64,000 nucleotides of DNA from Capronia americana (Eukaryota; Ascomycota; Eurotiomycetes; Chaetothyriales; Herpotrichiellaceae). The notes below the pieces were generated by a model, which saw only the letters and a program-made list of their open reading frames with translations, was not told the origin of the DNA and made no database searches. Position 1 is the stretch's first letter, and each line of letters begins with the position of its first letter. Shown one piece after another: positions 19,853 through 30,540 of this stretch. The stretch covers positions 806,001-870,000 of the forward strand of contig JADWQD010000017.1 in NCBI GenBank assembly GCA_016110215.1, given 5' to 3'. Both the position numbers and the translations under genes were made by a program.

Positions 19853-20319
19853 ACCCATCCATCTAAAACCACTACCCAAACGCCCTCCAAATCCTTCTCT
19901 ACAAACACCAAACTCGCAAATCCATACGCCAACATACCCATCGCTGCCCTATGCGTCTCTTCAGCCGCGATCATCTGCCCGGGGCTTATAATCTGAGTCC
20001 AGAAAGTAGCACTCCCATCCGCCACAACGGTCACCTTGGACCCTTAACCATTCGCCGCCCTCGCATTAGCATTAACGTACCGCGCGCCATCTGCCCCGAA
20101 GATCACCGCCGCGAGGTGCGGGAGTGTACTGATATCAATAAGAAACTGAATGCTCAGCCTCCATTCCCTGCAGCCGATATATCCAGCAATCCGTCCACCC
20201 AAGGACTCCATGCAGGGTATGCACCTCGTCTGCCGGAACAATCCAGACCTTCCTACCGCCTTCAATGCAGTGTCCACTCCTACCATGAGCCGCGTTTATT
20301 GCAGTCAATCCAAGGAGAT
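19853..20319. other. Convergent intergenic region
   Basis: Lies between the 3' ends of the second zinc-cluster gene and the secreted-protein gene. Short frames here are fragments without family resemblance. Nothing distinctive seen. Confidence 0.5.
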
Positions 20320-21964
20320 TTATCCGATGGTGTCCCGTCGTGGCAAGTTGAAAGTACACCTAGCAAACCCAAAGTCGTTGATATCCGTGTTCAGTCCTGG
20401 CTGTCCAAGTATCGCACACATGGCCTGCCAAACCGGTCAGCTATCTCAACGCCCATCGCTCGGTCATGAATGCAGAACGATCAAAAGATTGCACTTACGG
20501 CGTTCCGGTGGATAGCAGCCAGGCCAAGCCCCAGACGCAGCAAAGTACCCGGGAGTCCGGCGGGGACGTCGAAGCCTCGACCGATGTCGAGACATTGAGT
20601 TGACTAGGCAGCCTCGAGCGTTAGCTTTGTGTCCAAAACCCCCTGCTACAGTACATACCTGGAATCCGAAAAGAGCGTTCTCAGTGATATCGGTCTTCTG
20701 GCGCCATTCGGGAGGGCCGCAATTGCTGAAGGAGCAAACGTCGTTGTCACAGAACCGTGTGTCTCGAATGGAAATGCCGGCGTTCTGGCTGGCCCATGTG
20801 CCGGCGACGATTTTGGCAGCCTAGGAACGGATCAATCAATTGACTCTTTTTTTTGGAATTGACGCGGTTTACAAAGACGTACCGTCTGTTTAAGGATCTC
20901 TTGCGCAAAGTCGTTGACCAGTCCTGCGCTTGAGAAGCTCGGCAGGTTCAGCAGCTGCCCGCTTTGCAGGAACGCGACAATCTCGCTGTGGGCGGGAGAT
21001 GCATTGTTGTTCACGACCCCGGAGTCCATAAAGCTTCCTAGGATTCTGCGCTCTGCATCTTGGAGAGTTCTGAATGTGTCTCGCAGGGAGGTCAAGAACG
21101 TCGTCGCGTCCTCTTCCGGTGCAGGACCGACGCTCAGGGATGGTAGTCGTTGCTGTTAAGTAGGGAGTCAGTGAGGGTGGTCGCGTCTCCCCGATAGGGC
21201 TCAAGCGTACCTCAAGTTGTTCCTTCGCCAGAAACTTAATCGCTCCTTTAAAGGCAGACAAGACTTTCGCAGGGCCCAGGAGTAACTCCACGCCGTCGAG
21301 GAAGCCCTGGAAGAATGCCTGGACGTCGAACTTCGTCCGGTCTCGCCCCAGCGATGTCTGGAACAGGGACTTTGCAAGAGCTTGATTGTTCTCTCCGAGC
21401 AATTCCAATACGCGGTCATATGCCGCAATGTGCGCTTTTGTGATTTGTTGCAGATTGCCAATCGCAATGGATATCCACGGGCCGGTCTTATGGCGGTAAG
21501 CGTCACAGCCAGGGTTGATCACGCACTGATCTTGGTCCGTCTGGCATCGAAAGTTCGCGACCGGTTCGATTGCGAGGTGGTCTCTGTAAAGCCGACCGGT
21601 CCAATCGTCAACTGTGCATGTCTCGAAAATCAGTCGATCAGTTCTCTCTTTCGCAGCTGGGTTGGGGAAATTCAAACATACCCGGCGGGTTATTGTCGAG
21701 GTACTCAACTAGAACACTGTCAAGCCGAAGACGAGTCCATGTATCCACACCGTGATTTCCCTGCAACCCTTCCGCCGTCTGGCCGAGCTCATTACACATC
21801 TGGTTATGCCAATTCAACTGGTCGGCGCTCCAGGAAGGATCCAGAATGACATCGAAGTCGACGAAGGTGTCGCCTACTTGCCCCACATCTTGAGCCGCCG
21901 CAGATGTAGAAAGCAGTGGAATTGCAGACAAGAAGGGAAGAACGGAGAGCGTGAGTCCCAGCAT
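20320..21964 (-). pseudogene. Secreted protein of unknown function with an apparent +1 frameshift
   Basis: A signal peptide (MLGLTLSVLPFLSAIPLLSTSAAA) starts at 21964. The frame then runs to SCEREN and a stop near 21643; the coding sequence resumes one frame over, as ETCTVDDWTGRLYRDHL. The rest is well behaved: exon 1 to 21211, then 21152-20883, 20820-20659, 20603-20499 and 20424-20320, all phase 0 with good GT-AG introns of 55-74 bp. One surplus base around 21638-21660 (a GAGAGA-like run) would explain the shift and give about 464 residues. The only GT-AG alternatives there are 25 or 34 nt, below the fungal minimum. Conserved-looking Cys-rich segments (CQTDQDQCVINPGCDAY, RFCDNDVCSFSNCG) suggest an extracellular disulfide-bonded protein. 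I do not recognise an activity. A recent mutation or an assembly error are both possible. Confidence 0.6.
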
Positions 21965-23185
21965 CTTGGATGTGGAGTTGTTTCGTTTTCGCGGTGTTGT
22001 TGCGGGTGTCAGAGACAATGTATCGAGCACAGAAGAAGGTCAGGAGCCTTCGCAATATATATACACCCTCCATCATCGCACTTAGGAATTGCATTGCTGA
22101 GAAGCTGTAAATCTGTTGTAACATGGTCGGGGGGCCACACTGGCCGCCATGATACATTGCAAATAACATGCTGCATCGCCGCCGCCTGCAAAAAAGGAGG
22201 CTGAGGAATCCAGAACACGACCTAGCAGGGGATTCCGGGCACGGTAGGAGTGCTGAATCTGCTGATTGAGGCGGTATGTCAAATCCCACGATATCCACCT
22301 ACTGTAAGTAAGTAAGTGACTCTACAATTCTCGACATATGGACGGCCACCTGAGACACCGCGGAATGTGTCCCTAGCCAGATGAGCTTTGAGTGAGTAAT
22401 GAGAATGAGCCGGGCTCACCGATCTGAGTTCACTTCGGCCAGGAAACTGCGTGCTGCCTCATCTAGATTGCGTCCTGCTTGGGTTGGGAAAAGTCGCCAA
22501 GGTCGCCCAGTCGCTGACATAACGCGCCCAATATGGTAGAGACAATTAGCCCGACTAAGTTAGACGAGTTGTGGCTGGGTGGAGCTGACATAGTATTATA
22601 ACTCAAGCATATACTCCATAGGGAGGCACGACTGCCTTGGTGTACTATATACGAACCGTGGTATCGGTTGCCACCCAGTTGAGATGTGTCCAAAGGCCGA
22701 GTTCAAGATCAGGTCAGCGACGGTGACTTGGAATAACCGATTCGGAATTCTGATTATTCGAGCTGTGGAGCAAACACTCGATTGCCTTGCCGTTTAGATG
22801 CATTGAATAAGTTGTGCATCGGTCCAAGAGCGAGGATGGTCGATGACTGGGAAAGACCTGTACATCGCCTTGCTTTTCGAGTGGGCCCAAAATTTCTTGG
22901 TCTTTGGCATAGATAATCAGAGTCTTTAAATAGGTCAATGTGACACATTGCGTCGTGACCTCCAGTCAAGGCTTGATCGTATGAGAGCGAAATACAGTAG
23001 TCGATCCATAATATCAAGCAAGATTAAACAGGTCGATTGCGGCTTGATTCTCACGCCATCGTTCCCCACTCCGTACAGTCCTTTGGGAGATTTCAGCTTC
23101 ATCGTTAGGCGCTCCTGAAAGCAGGAGGCGCGCGGGGACCTAGGATAAACACAGGTGACCTTGGTTACAGAGGTGCGACAAGACG
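21965..23185. other. Promoter of the secreted-protein gene; no gene seen
   Basis: About 1.2 kb between tandem minus-strand genes. No frame has protein-like composition. A TATA stretch sits upstream of the secreted-protein gene (listed separately). GTAAG repeats occur near 22304. Confidence 0.5.
22056..22063 (-). promoter_or_regulatory. TATA box of the secreted-protein gene
   Basis: TATATATA 92 bp upstream of the minus-strand ATG at 21964, well placed for a core promoter. Confidence 0.4.
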
Positions 23186-24227
23186 CTAGCCCAGAAGTGC
23201 TGCAAGAAAACAAATTGGGAGAGCAATCTTGGCCACAGTCTTTGTTCGACCGAGTGCCCCGTTTGTGGACGGCAATCCTGGGTTGGTGGTTGGGGATGCG
23301 CTTGAAGACGGCGATCCGCTTTGACTACTGCCACCAATGCTCACTGTGCCACCCAGATAAGGTTGAGACCCGGGCGAAAATGTACTCGCGTCCTGAGCGG
23401 TTTGATTTTGAAGAGTGTTCTGTCGAAGAGAACATAAAGGACGTGTTCCGATAGTCGCGAGTTGCGTCAGTTCGGGGATGGAATTGGTGACCTGGATCGG
23501 GAGATTGAAGATGGTATAATATCCGGTACCATTGATTCGGAACGATTGATGGATCGATATCTGTCGAAAGTCAGACTCGGCATGAACTTGCAGCTTCGGC
23601 GCTGTCGCACATTGTATGAGCCCCTGTCTCTGTCACTCTCATCGATGCCAACTAAACAATCAGGCCATGCCCAGTTGACGTGCTTCACGGTGCTTCCACT
23701 CTCTTGTGCCATGATTTCCTGACAGCCCGCATTCTGGAAGTCTTGGGTGGTCGTCCCACCGCACTTGAACTCTGCATCTTCGAAAGTGTCATTGCGCCAA
23801 CCAGAGCTCGTGCCGTTTGATATCGTCAAATTGAGGAAGGTGTTGTAACTGAACAGGAACATAGTGATATTCAGCGTTCCTGTGTCTGCGTCTGGCGGAT
23901 AGTACGGCTGCGGGAGTTTACCATTGCCAGAGATGTCGAGCGCAACTTGGAGGAAGTCTGAGAACCACAGGTCAGCAAAGTTACAACCGAGCTTGGTCTT
24001 CCATCGAGACCTCCAGCTCCCTGGCACTGGGGAACGGTGGATCTGCAGGCCAGGGACTCCTTACCTCCTCCCAGAGGCGTGAAAGGCTGTGGCGCATCGA
24101 CAATAGCTAATCCTGGAGTATATATTTGGCCATTCACGATGGTGAAGTTGGAGGTCGATTGCGCATAACTGGCTGGAGTCAAGCATAACAGGAGCGCCAA
24201 AATTCTGGAAACCCAGAGAAGAGCCAT
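23186..24227 (-). CDS. Predicted GPI-anchored cell-surface glycoprotein
   Basis: Exons 24227-24065, 23957-23611 and 23560-23186 join to 294 residues. The inner ATG at 24227 is used because it directly starts a signal peptide (ALLWVSRILALLLCLTPASYAQ). The body is rich in N-x-S/T sites, with TIVNGQIYTPGLAIVDAPQP and STVKHVNWAWPDC as distinctive segments and several Cys. After the second intron the sequence reads ISIHQSFRINGTGYYTIFNL, which confirms the junction. The C-terminus is a Ser/Thr/Gly-rich stalk followed by a short hydrophobic tail (IALPICFLAALLG) ending exactly at the stop, the layout of a GPI-attachment signal. Function unknown; probably a wall or membrane surface protein. Confidence 0.8.
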
Positions 24228-24746
24228 TAGACAGTGGATCGGGAAGAAAATCAACCTGCGCAAGCTTTAAGTCATCGTCATCGAATGCGGTCATGAGCAA
24301 AATGCATCGCAAGAGTCTTGAATGTCCTTCAGAATATAGAATAGCTGGCTTGAAAAAGCGCAACCTGCGCGTGAGAGCAATCAAAGTCGCGACGCCAAAA
24401 CCAGGTTCTAATCCTTGTCGGGCGACCTGATACTCTACCTTTTAGTCGTCCGAATTCCGAAGCATACTTCGTTCCAGGACGACGGATTGACAAATAATTC
24501 AGCCCTGAGCGCCTGATATTGGATGCGTCGAGGTGTGCTGTGTATGTTCTCAGCTATCATCCACGCTTCACGAGAGCAGCAGGGACTCGAGCCACACGTT
24601 CAACAACCGGAGAATTGAGCGACGTGGCGACCCACTTCCACGTGACCACAACTTTCAATCCAAGCTTCAGCTTTCCGCAATTTCAATATGAGTACTCTGT
24701 CCATCAACCCATCATCACCAACTCAGGCCTTTCTTGCTGGCCCAGC
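24228..24746. other. Bidirectional promoter region
   Basis: 519 bp between two divergent starts. Contains an in-frame 5' extension of the plus-strand gene without its own family support. No clear core elements. Confidence 0.5.
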
Positions 24747-26127
24747 ATGGAGCACGTCTGCGCACGATGCGCACGACTTGGCCTTGGATCCAAAAGCACC
24801 GGTCCTTCGGCTGCCCTTGTTAGCGGTGCTAGAGCATTTTCCACCTCGAGGACATCCTACGACGAAGGTATGCACAATCTAGCGTCCGGAGGGCTTCAAC
24901 AGAGATAGCTGATAAGCCACATCAGGGGATAAGAAGTCATCATCCTCATCACCTCCGCGAGGCAGACCCCTTTCTGGCTCCTCATTACAAAGCACACTGG
25001 GCAGAAATAACACATCCAGTGGAGGCCCTGGAGCAGGAACCCTTCGCCCAGGAGGCATCCACTTGCAACGTACAGGCGGACCACGAGCACAGACGGCTAC
25101 AGGAGCAGGTGCCGGAGCCGGAGCAAGAGCCGGCACTGGCACGGGTACAGGACCTAGGGGTAGTGTAGGAGCCGCAGGCCGCACACCTCCCCCTAACCGC
25201 CTCCTTCAACGCACAGCATCTCCTCGTCCGGGCCAAGGCCAACTTCTCATCAGACGAACACAACCGGGTCAGAACCAAAATCGCGGTCAAGGACAGAACC
25301 AACAAGCAAACGGCCAAAGATTCGGCCCACGAGCCGGACCTCGCGGCTCAGGTCAATCCCAATCCCAATCTCGACCCTCTGGCCCTGGCGCGCCTTCCTC
25401 CAACAACAACCGCACGGACCGACGTGTCCGCCGCCTCGCAGAAAACACTGCCTCGCGATCCGCCGAAGAAGAAGATCCGTCCTCGTTCCATGCTCAAGAC
25501 CTCCCCACGCGTGCAGAGAACTACATCAACACCATCGTCGATCCACCCGTCAATCCGACCACCGAACTCCCCCACACCCCCGGCGCAACCCTCGCCGAGA
25601 CCGAGCTGCGGAAGGACTGGCCGAACACCCCGCTCAGCAACGCCGGGCTGGTGGAAAGCGTGCAGCAGCGCATCGAATGGCTCGCCCACCGGTTGCCGCA
25701 TGGTTATCAAACGCCCAATCAACTCGCCATGCACTACACACGCGGGTATCTCACGCGCTTCGAGTCCGCGCAGGAGCGTGACGAAGTCCTCTCCATTTCG
25801 CGGCAGCTTGCGCAGAAATGGGCAGACCGCGACACGGAAAAGTCTGGAGGCTCCGGAGAAGTGCAACCCGAGAACATGGACTTTGATAGCATTGCTGACA
25901 GAGAGGGTGAGCGGAACGGGCTGGCGGAGACGTGGGTCAAGGGCGTGTACCCTGTGGTGCAGAAGCAGAAGATGCCCTTTTTGGACCAGATCGTCAGGAA
26001 TCTGAACAACAATGGCACGGTGACGCCGGGAAAGGCCGAGCAGTTCATGCAGACGGTGCAAAGTGTCATTGTTTCGAGGCAGCAGTCGCAAGGTGGAGTT
26101 CAGGCTCCGAAGCCGGCTCAGAAATAG
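24747..26127 (+). CDS. Mitochondrial-targeted protein, possibly mitoribosomal
   Basis: Exons 24747-24867 and 24926-26127 (58-bp intron) give 440 residues. The N-terminus is a mitochondrial presequence: basic, Ser/Ala-rich and containing RAFSTSR, a typical cleavage-site context. A long low-complexity region follows (Gly, Arg, Pro, Gln, Asn), including an Ala-Gly-Thr-Gly repeat at about nt 25088-25160. The folded part begins near residue 210 with WPNTPLSNAGLVESVQQRIEW and continues through HYTRGYLTRFESAQERDEV to a C-terminal helical stretch (NNNGTVTPGKAEQFMQTVQ). This layout resembles fungus-specific subunits of the mitochondrial small ribosomal subunit, but I cannot name one with confidence. 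Confidence 0.8.
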
Positions 26128-26398
26128 GTCACTCTGCACTTACTAGACTTCCCAGGAGCAGAAGGCCGGCGGCGCCCAACGAAATTCCATAGACCTGGGC
26201 TAGCAACGGTACATATGTACAAAGCTTTCTTCCGTTTAAGACCACCCACCCATTACCACCGAAAGAATGCTACTATACAACATAAATCTGGCGGACGACC
26301 GTCTGCTCATCTAAAGAGGCCAATTCTTCTCAACCCCCTTTCATTCACCATGACTGGTTAGTGATTGCGACCAGCGTCCTCTGTGGTCAAGCCAACCA

Positions 26399-27370
26399 CT
26401 ACCTCCGCGCACGGGCTTGAGCCAACACTTCCTGTCTCCAAATCAAATAAGGGAGACACTTGACACCCAAGAGCCCGTCCTTGGCGAGAATTGTATCTCG
26501 GCACATGGGGCACTTTGACTTGCCCATATGACATAACCAATTGACAAGGCACCATCTGTGGAACTGGTGCTTGCAAGGTAGCTTGAAGACTTCTTCAAAC
26601 ACCCCGATGGGGTCGACCTGGCAAATGGCACAATCGTTCCCATGCTCAGCCTGAGAGACGGTGGGATGACGTTGCGGCCTGAACGGCACCTTGGGACAAA
26701 GTTTCATGACGTGGTGGTCATTGTCAAAAATGTAGGCTTCTTGGAGTTCCAGAAAGCGGTATTGCTCGAGCAGGAACAACGTGAGGAAGTACATTGCCGG
26801 TAGAATGTCCCCTTCCATGACAGCCATGATCTGTAGGACATGTACCTAGATTGCCCAGCTCATTAAGATGCTATAATTGACCAGTGAACGGTTGGTCAAT
26901 TTTGATCCTTCAGGGTATTGGCGGGGCGAGCATATACCAATATGAACGGTCTGGAGGAGGAACGAGCCGGGTTGAGCCGTACAGCCAAGTCGTCCAACGT
27001 CCAGCACAGCGAGGATGCAGAGAACAGGCGCCAATTCCATGAATTTGAGATAGAACTGCATCTGGCTGTTGTCTTTGTGGAGATTACGGCATCGGGGTTC
27101 GTAGGATTGTCCCAACTCCTTGTATTTGGCATAGAGCTGCGCTTGAATGCTGATCCCACCGAACCTCTGCGTTCGCTCATCAATGGTGTCTGATAATTCG
27201 GCAATGAGCCAAAGTTTGTTGATCATGACAAATTTAGCATTGGCGATATGGGGTTCGAGACTTTTTGTTTCTGCATCGACGCAAGGTGCAACGTTGAAGT
27301 GAATCACAGATCGCCTTTTGTTGTCCATCTGTACTATGTCCACTGGTTTCCTGGGACGCAGAAACAGCAT
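26399..27370 (-). CDS. RING-H2 finger protein
   Basis: Exons 27370-26882 and 26830-26399, split by a 51-bp intron, give 306 residues. The C-terminal half has a complete RING-H2: CAIC, then LPCKHQFHRWC and KCPMC, the C3H2C3 arrangement of E3 ubiquitin ligases. The N-terminal part (FRPQRHP upstream of the RING, YAKYKELGQSYEPRCRNLHK further up) matches no domain I know. No transmembrane helix is clear, though LAPVLCILAVLDVG and MYFLTLFLLEQYRFLEL are hydrophobic. The start is the first ATG after an in-frame TTG. The exon junction (NRSL to IMAVMEG) rests on splice signals and frame only. Confidence 0.7.
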
Positions 27371-28345
27371 CGGTAGAGTGAGTGGGAGCAAGAAGACAGG
27401 CAGGTATGATGCTAATATAGCTTCAGGATTTGTAGGTAAATATGAGAGATAATACGGGCAAAGTAGATGGCTGCAGCAGCTTTGATAGCCAACGAATGAA
27501 GAAGTAATGTATCAGTAGAGAAGAACGAAAGAAATGAGAGGGTAGATTATGCTTCGAAGGAAGAGCTCTCAATGAGATGCGGCAAGTACGCCCTCACCCA
27601 TAGAAATAATGCCTGGCAAGAGCACCGACACTGTAGCAGCATCGGCAAGGAGAAGTGCTACTCTTTGGCCAGGCCTCCTCCCACGCTTCAATTCCACGTT
27701 GCCCGATACTCGCCGCCAGAGTGCTTCAGGTAACGTCTATTGTAATGGTGTTCATGCGATGACGGGGTATCCCGATGCCCATCAGACACTGTCTCGCCCT
27801 TGAGCGCTCGACCACATTCCAGGTGCGACAATGCGACAACTATCGCATTCCGGAATCCGAAATGGCTACCGTCATGGAGGAGGAAGCAACGTTGACCAAC
27901 TTTCTCTAGGTAGTCAGCAAGAGTAGGATTCCTCTTGCTCATATTGGTAGGTGGCAAATGGTGGGGGCTCCGAGAACGGCAGGTAGGCAGTAGAAAACCT
28001 CGTAGCAGACTTTACGACATAGCTGCGGGCGAGAGCATCCAGGTCCAAGAGTTGAGAACTGCAACAACATGGTCACTACATACCCCAGAAGCCTAGTGAG
28101 GAGAGATCCAACCTTTTGGCTGTTGACATTGTCGCAAGCTGCACTTCTACTCTACCGTACGCCTTGATGGCGGGATCGCATATCCCTGTCTTGATGACGG
28201 AATCCAAGCGCTGAATAACGTTCTTGCATGTGAACAGTATTTAAGTACGGAGTACCGAAGTCGCTTCTTCTATCATCTCTTTACAAAGAGAGGCAGACAC
28301 AGAAGCAGCTAAAGTTGGACAAACAGTCAACTCAGGTCTGATACC
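27371..28345. other. Divergent intergenic region, no gene seen
   Basis: Separates the RING-H2 gene (minus) from the DsbA-fold gene (plus). Short frames exist on both strands but none is protein-like. No distinctive motif. Confidence 0.5.
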
Positions 28346-28978
28346 ATGGCTCTTCCACCAAAATTCTCCGGGCAGCTCCTGACCTCGGCGTCCGGCAGCG
28401 AAGCGAAGCACACAATTGAGCTCTATCTCGATTACGTCTGTCCATTCAGCGCGAAGATCTTCAAGACATTCTATGGAAGCGTCGTACCAGTTATCGAGAA
28501 GAAATATACAAATCCAGGTGTCCGCATCATTTTCCGTCAGCAGATCCAGCCATGGCATCCGTCTTCGACACTCACCCACGAAGCGGGTGTGGCCGTTCTG
28601 AAAACTGCGCCCCAATCTTTCTGGCCGTTCTCGGAAAGATTGTTTGAGAACCAGAAAGAGTATTTCGATGTCAACGTTGTGAATGAGAGCCGAAATGAAA
28701 CCTACAAGAGGCTTGCGAAGTTGGCGGGTTCTGTTGATGGCGTCGATGAGAAGACCATCCTCGATCTACTACTGGTGCCTGAAAAGCCGGCTGAGGATGG
28801 TAGTCTCAACATAGGGAATAAGGTCACGGACGATGTGAAGTTCCAGGTGAAGGCCAACCGAGTCACTGGCGTGCACGTGACTCCGACAGTGCTTTTTGAT
28901 GGAGTGGAGGAACGTAGCATCAGCTCATCTTGGACTTTCGAGCAATGGGACGAGTGGCTGAAGAAGAATGCAACTTGA
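28346..28978 (+). CDS. DsbA/thioredoxin-fold protein with CPFS in place of CxxC
   Basis: Single-exon protein of 210 residues. The N-terminal strand IELYLDYVCPFSAKIFKTFY is the start of a DsbA-like thioredoxin fold, a helical insertion follows, and VHVTPTVLFDG supplies the cis-proline loop and the closing strand. The active-site position reads C-P-F-S (Cys 32), so only one redox cysteine is present. This argues against a disulfide oxidase and for a glutathione- or substrate-binding role, as in DsbA-fold isomerases and related uncharacterised fungal proteins. No signal peptide; probably cytosolic. Confidence 0.82.
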   Translation: MALPPKFSGQLLTSASGSEAKHTIELYLDYVCPFSAKIFKTFYGSVVPVIEKKYTNPGVRIIFRQQIQPWHPSSTLTHEAGVAVLKTAPQSFWPFSERLFENQKEYFDVNVVNESRNETYKRLAKLAGSVDGVDEKTILDLLLVPEKPAEDGSLNIGNKVTDDVKFQVKANRVTGVHVTPTVLFDGVEERSISSSWTFEQWDEWLKKNAT

Positions 28979-29317
28979 CTAGAAGAACAGAGCAGATGTG
29001 ATCGAAGTCGGCACCTCAAGCTCTAAGGAGCCGGGTACAAAAAGTAAGGGACAAGGCTGGTACGAGTCAAAGACCCATTCATTCATGGCTGAGCTGAGTT
29101 CGTGACTGAACCCTTGGCTGTGCTAATCCTGAATGGAGAGTATCATCTTGTGCGTAAATCTTCTGCCTCTTGGGATCTGCTCGTGAGGACATACACAAAC
29201 ACGTCTGTAAGCACGCTTGCTGAATGCACATATGAAGACAATTCTTGTGTTCCGGAGAAAACGCCATTCCAATGCTGCGCTAGTAGGAGGATCGAGTTGA
29301 TCTGACGAGTTGGGGTA
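28979..29317. other. Convergent intergenic region
   Basis: Short stretch between the 3' ends of the DsbA-fold gene and CKS1. Nothing recognisable. Confidence 0.5.
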
Positions 29318-29804
29318 TCACTGAGCCGGTGCCTGATATCCGATGGGACGTCTGTGGCTGTCAGTAACGGAAACGCATTCGGAGCAGTAGACGTACTTGA
29401 ACAGTAGGATGTGCGGTTCGGGCTCGTGAACTTCGTAGTGTTCCCATCCGAGACTCTGTGTAGTGCTTAGCTAGGTTTTGGGTCCTCTCGAATGACATGT
29501 CTTGCCTGCGTAATACCTAGTCCTCTCCACTCTTCTTCCCAGAGCAACTTCAAAGTGCCTTTGGAGTCGTCGAAGTAGTCCCTAGGGATAACCTTCAACA
29601 TTGCTTTTGGAAGCTGAACATGTCGGTATTCGTATTCGCTGTCGGAGTATCTGTAGTACTTTAGCCCCCGAAGGTCTCGCGAATTTGCGCAACGCACCTT
29701 GCGGAGTAACCAATCGAGTCGATGAACTCTTCCAGCCGTGCCCTCTCAGACTCGAGCAGTAATCTTGGTTTTTTGTTTCTTCTTGCCATGTCGATGTCTG
29801 TCAT
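29318..29804 (-). CDS. CKS1: Cyclin-dependent kinase regulatory subunit Cks1/Suc1
   Basis: Small adaptor that binds Cdk1 and phosphoproteins to drive cell-cycle transitions. Exons 29804-29698, 29650-29506, 29455-29397 and 29351-29318 give 114 residues. All Cks marks are visible: RNKKPR, the ARLEEFIDSIGYSARYSDSEYEYRHVQ strand in two exons, LPKAMLKVIP, LLWEEEWRGLGITQSLGWEHYEVHEPEPHILLFKRP. The HEPEPH beta-hinge and the anion-site Arg and Trp residues are intact. Intron 2 (29505-29456) has a GC donor in the context CAG|GCAAGA; splicing it is required to make the invariant GITQSLGWEHYEVH, so the noncanonical site is well supported. An alternative in-frame ATG lies five codons downstream of the chosen start. 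Confidence 0.95.
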
Positions 29805-30540
29805 TATGCTTGTATGGGTGATAAGGTCGCCGAGATCCGGCTTTCGCGTCCGTGTACTACCTGCCCAGAGGTCGAAGTCGAGTTACGCGGTATTGGTAGT
29901 GGGGCCGTGGATTCAGCGGCCGTGTAGTCTCAAGAAAATGGTCTCGTGCTCCAATTGTTTCAGGCTCCTGCAGAAGCAAGGGGAAGACAGAAACAGAATT
30001 GGAGCTGATGTCTCGGCAGTAATGGTCGATCGCTGGTATGCAAATGGCTATGTGTTCGGAGTGGGCGTGTCCAAACAGAGACGTGGGAAGCGCAGGGCAG
30101 TTGTTTTCGAAACAAATGCTGGAGACTGAAGATGGAGCGCAGGAGTAAACATGGGAAGGCTGACCTATGAACGAAGCCGTAGACGCCAAGTAATCGGATA
30201 AACTTGACCTCGGAAGCCGGTCCCGGATTAGCTAATAATCCGGCTGGTGCACGTGCCCTAGTTGCAGAGTTAGACAGTCAACTGCAGCTGCAAGTCTGTC
30301 GCGTCCCAGGTTGGCCAGCCCTAGAAGATCAGACAGAGGGCGACTCTTCAGTGAACTCCCTACTGGGTAGAGTGCCTACAACGCCCACGCTGCTGAATGC
30401 TTTCGCCAGCAACGACTCTACACGGATCAGCTCTCCAATCACACGGTTTTATCGCTTTTTTCACTTGATGGTCGCCCCTCGTGCACTGGTCGACCCGCAT
30501 CCCTCCCCCGATCCACGAAATCTTGTGAGGCGGCGAAAGC
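29805..30540. other. Bidirectional promoter region of CKS1 and the RSC4-type gene
   Basis: 736 bp between divergent starts. Frames inside it (plus strand 30204-30578 and others) have no family resemblance. No TATA box stands out. Confidence 0.5.
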
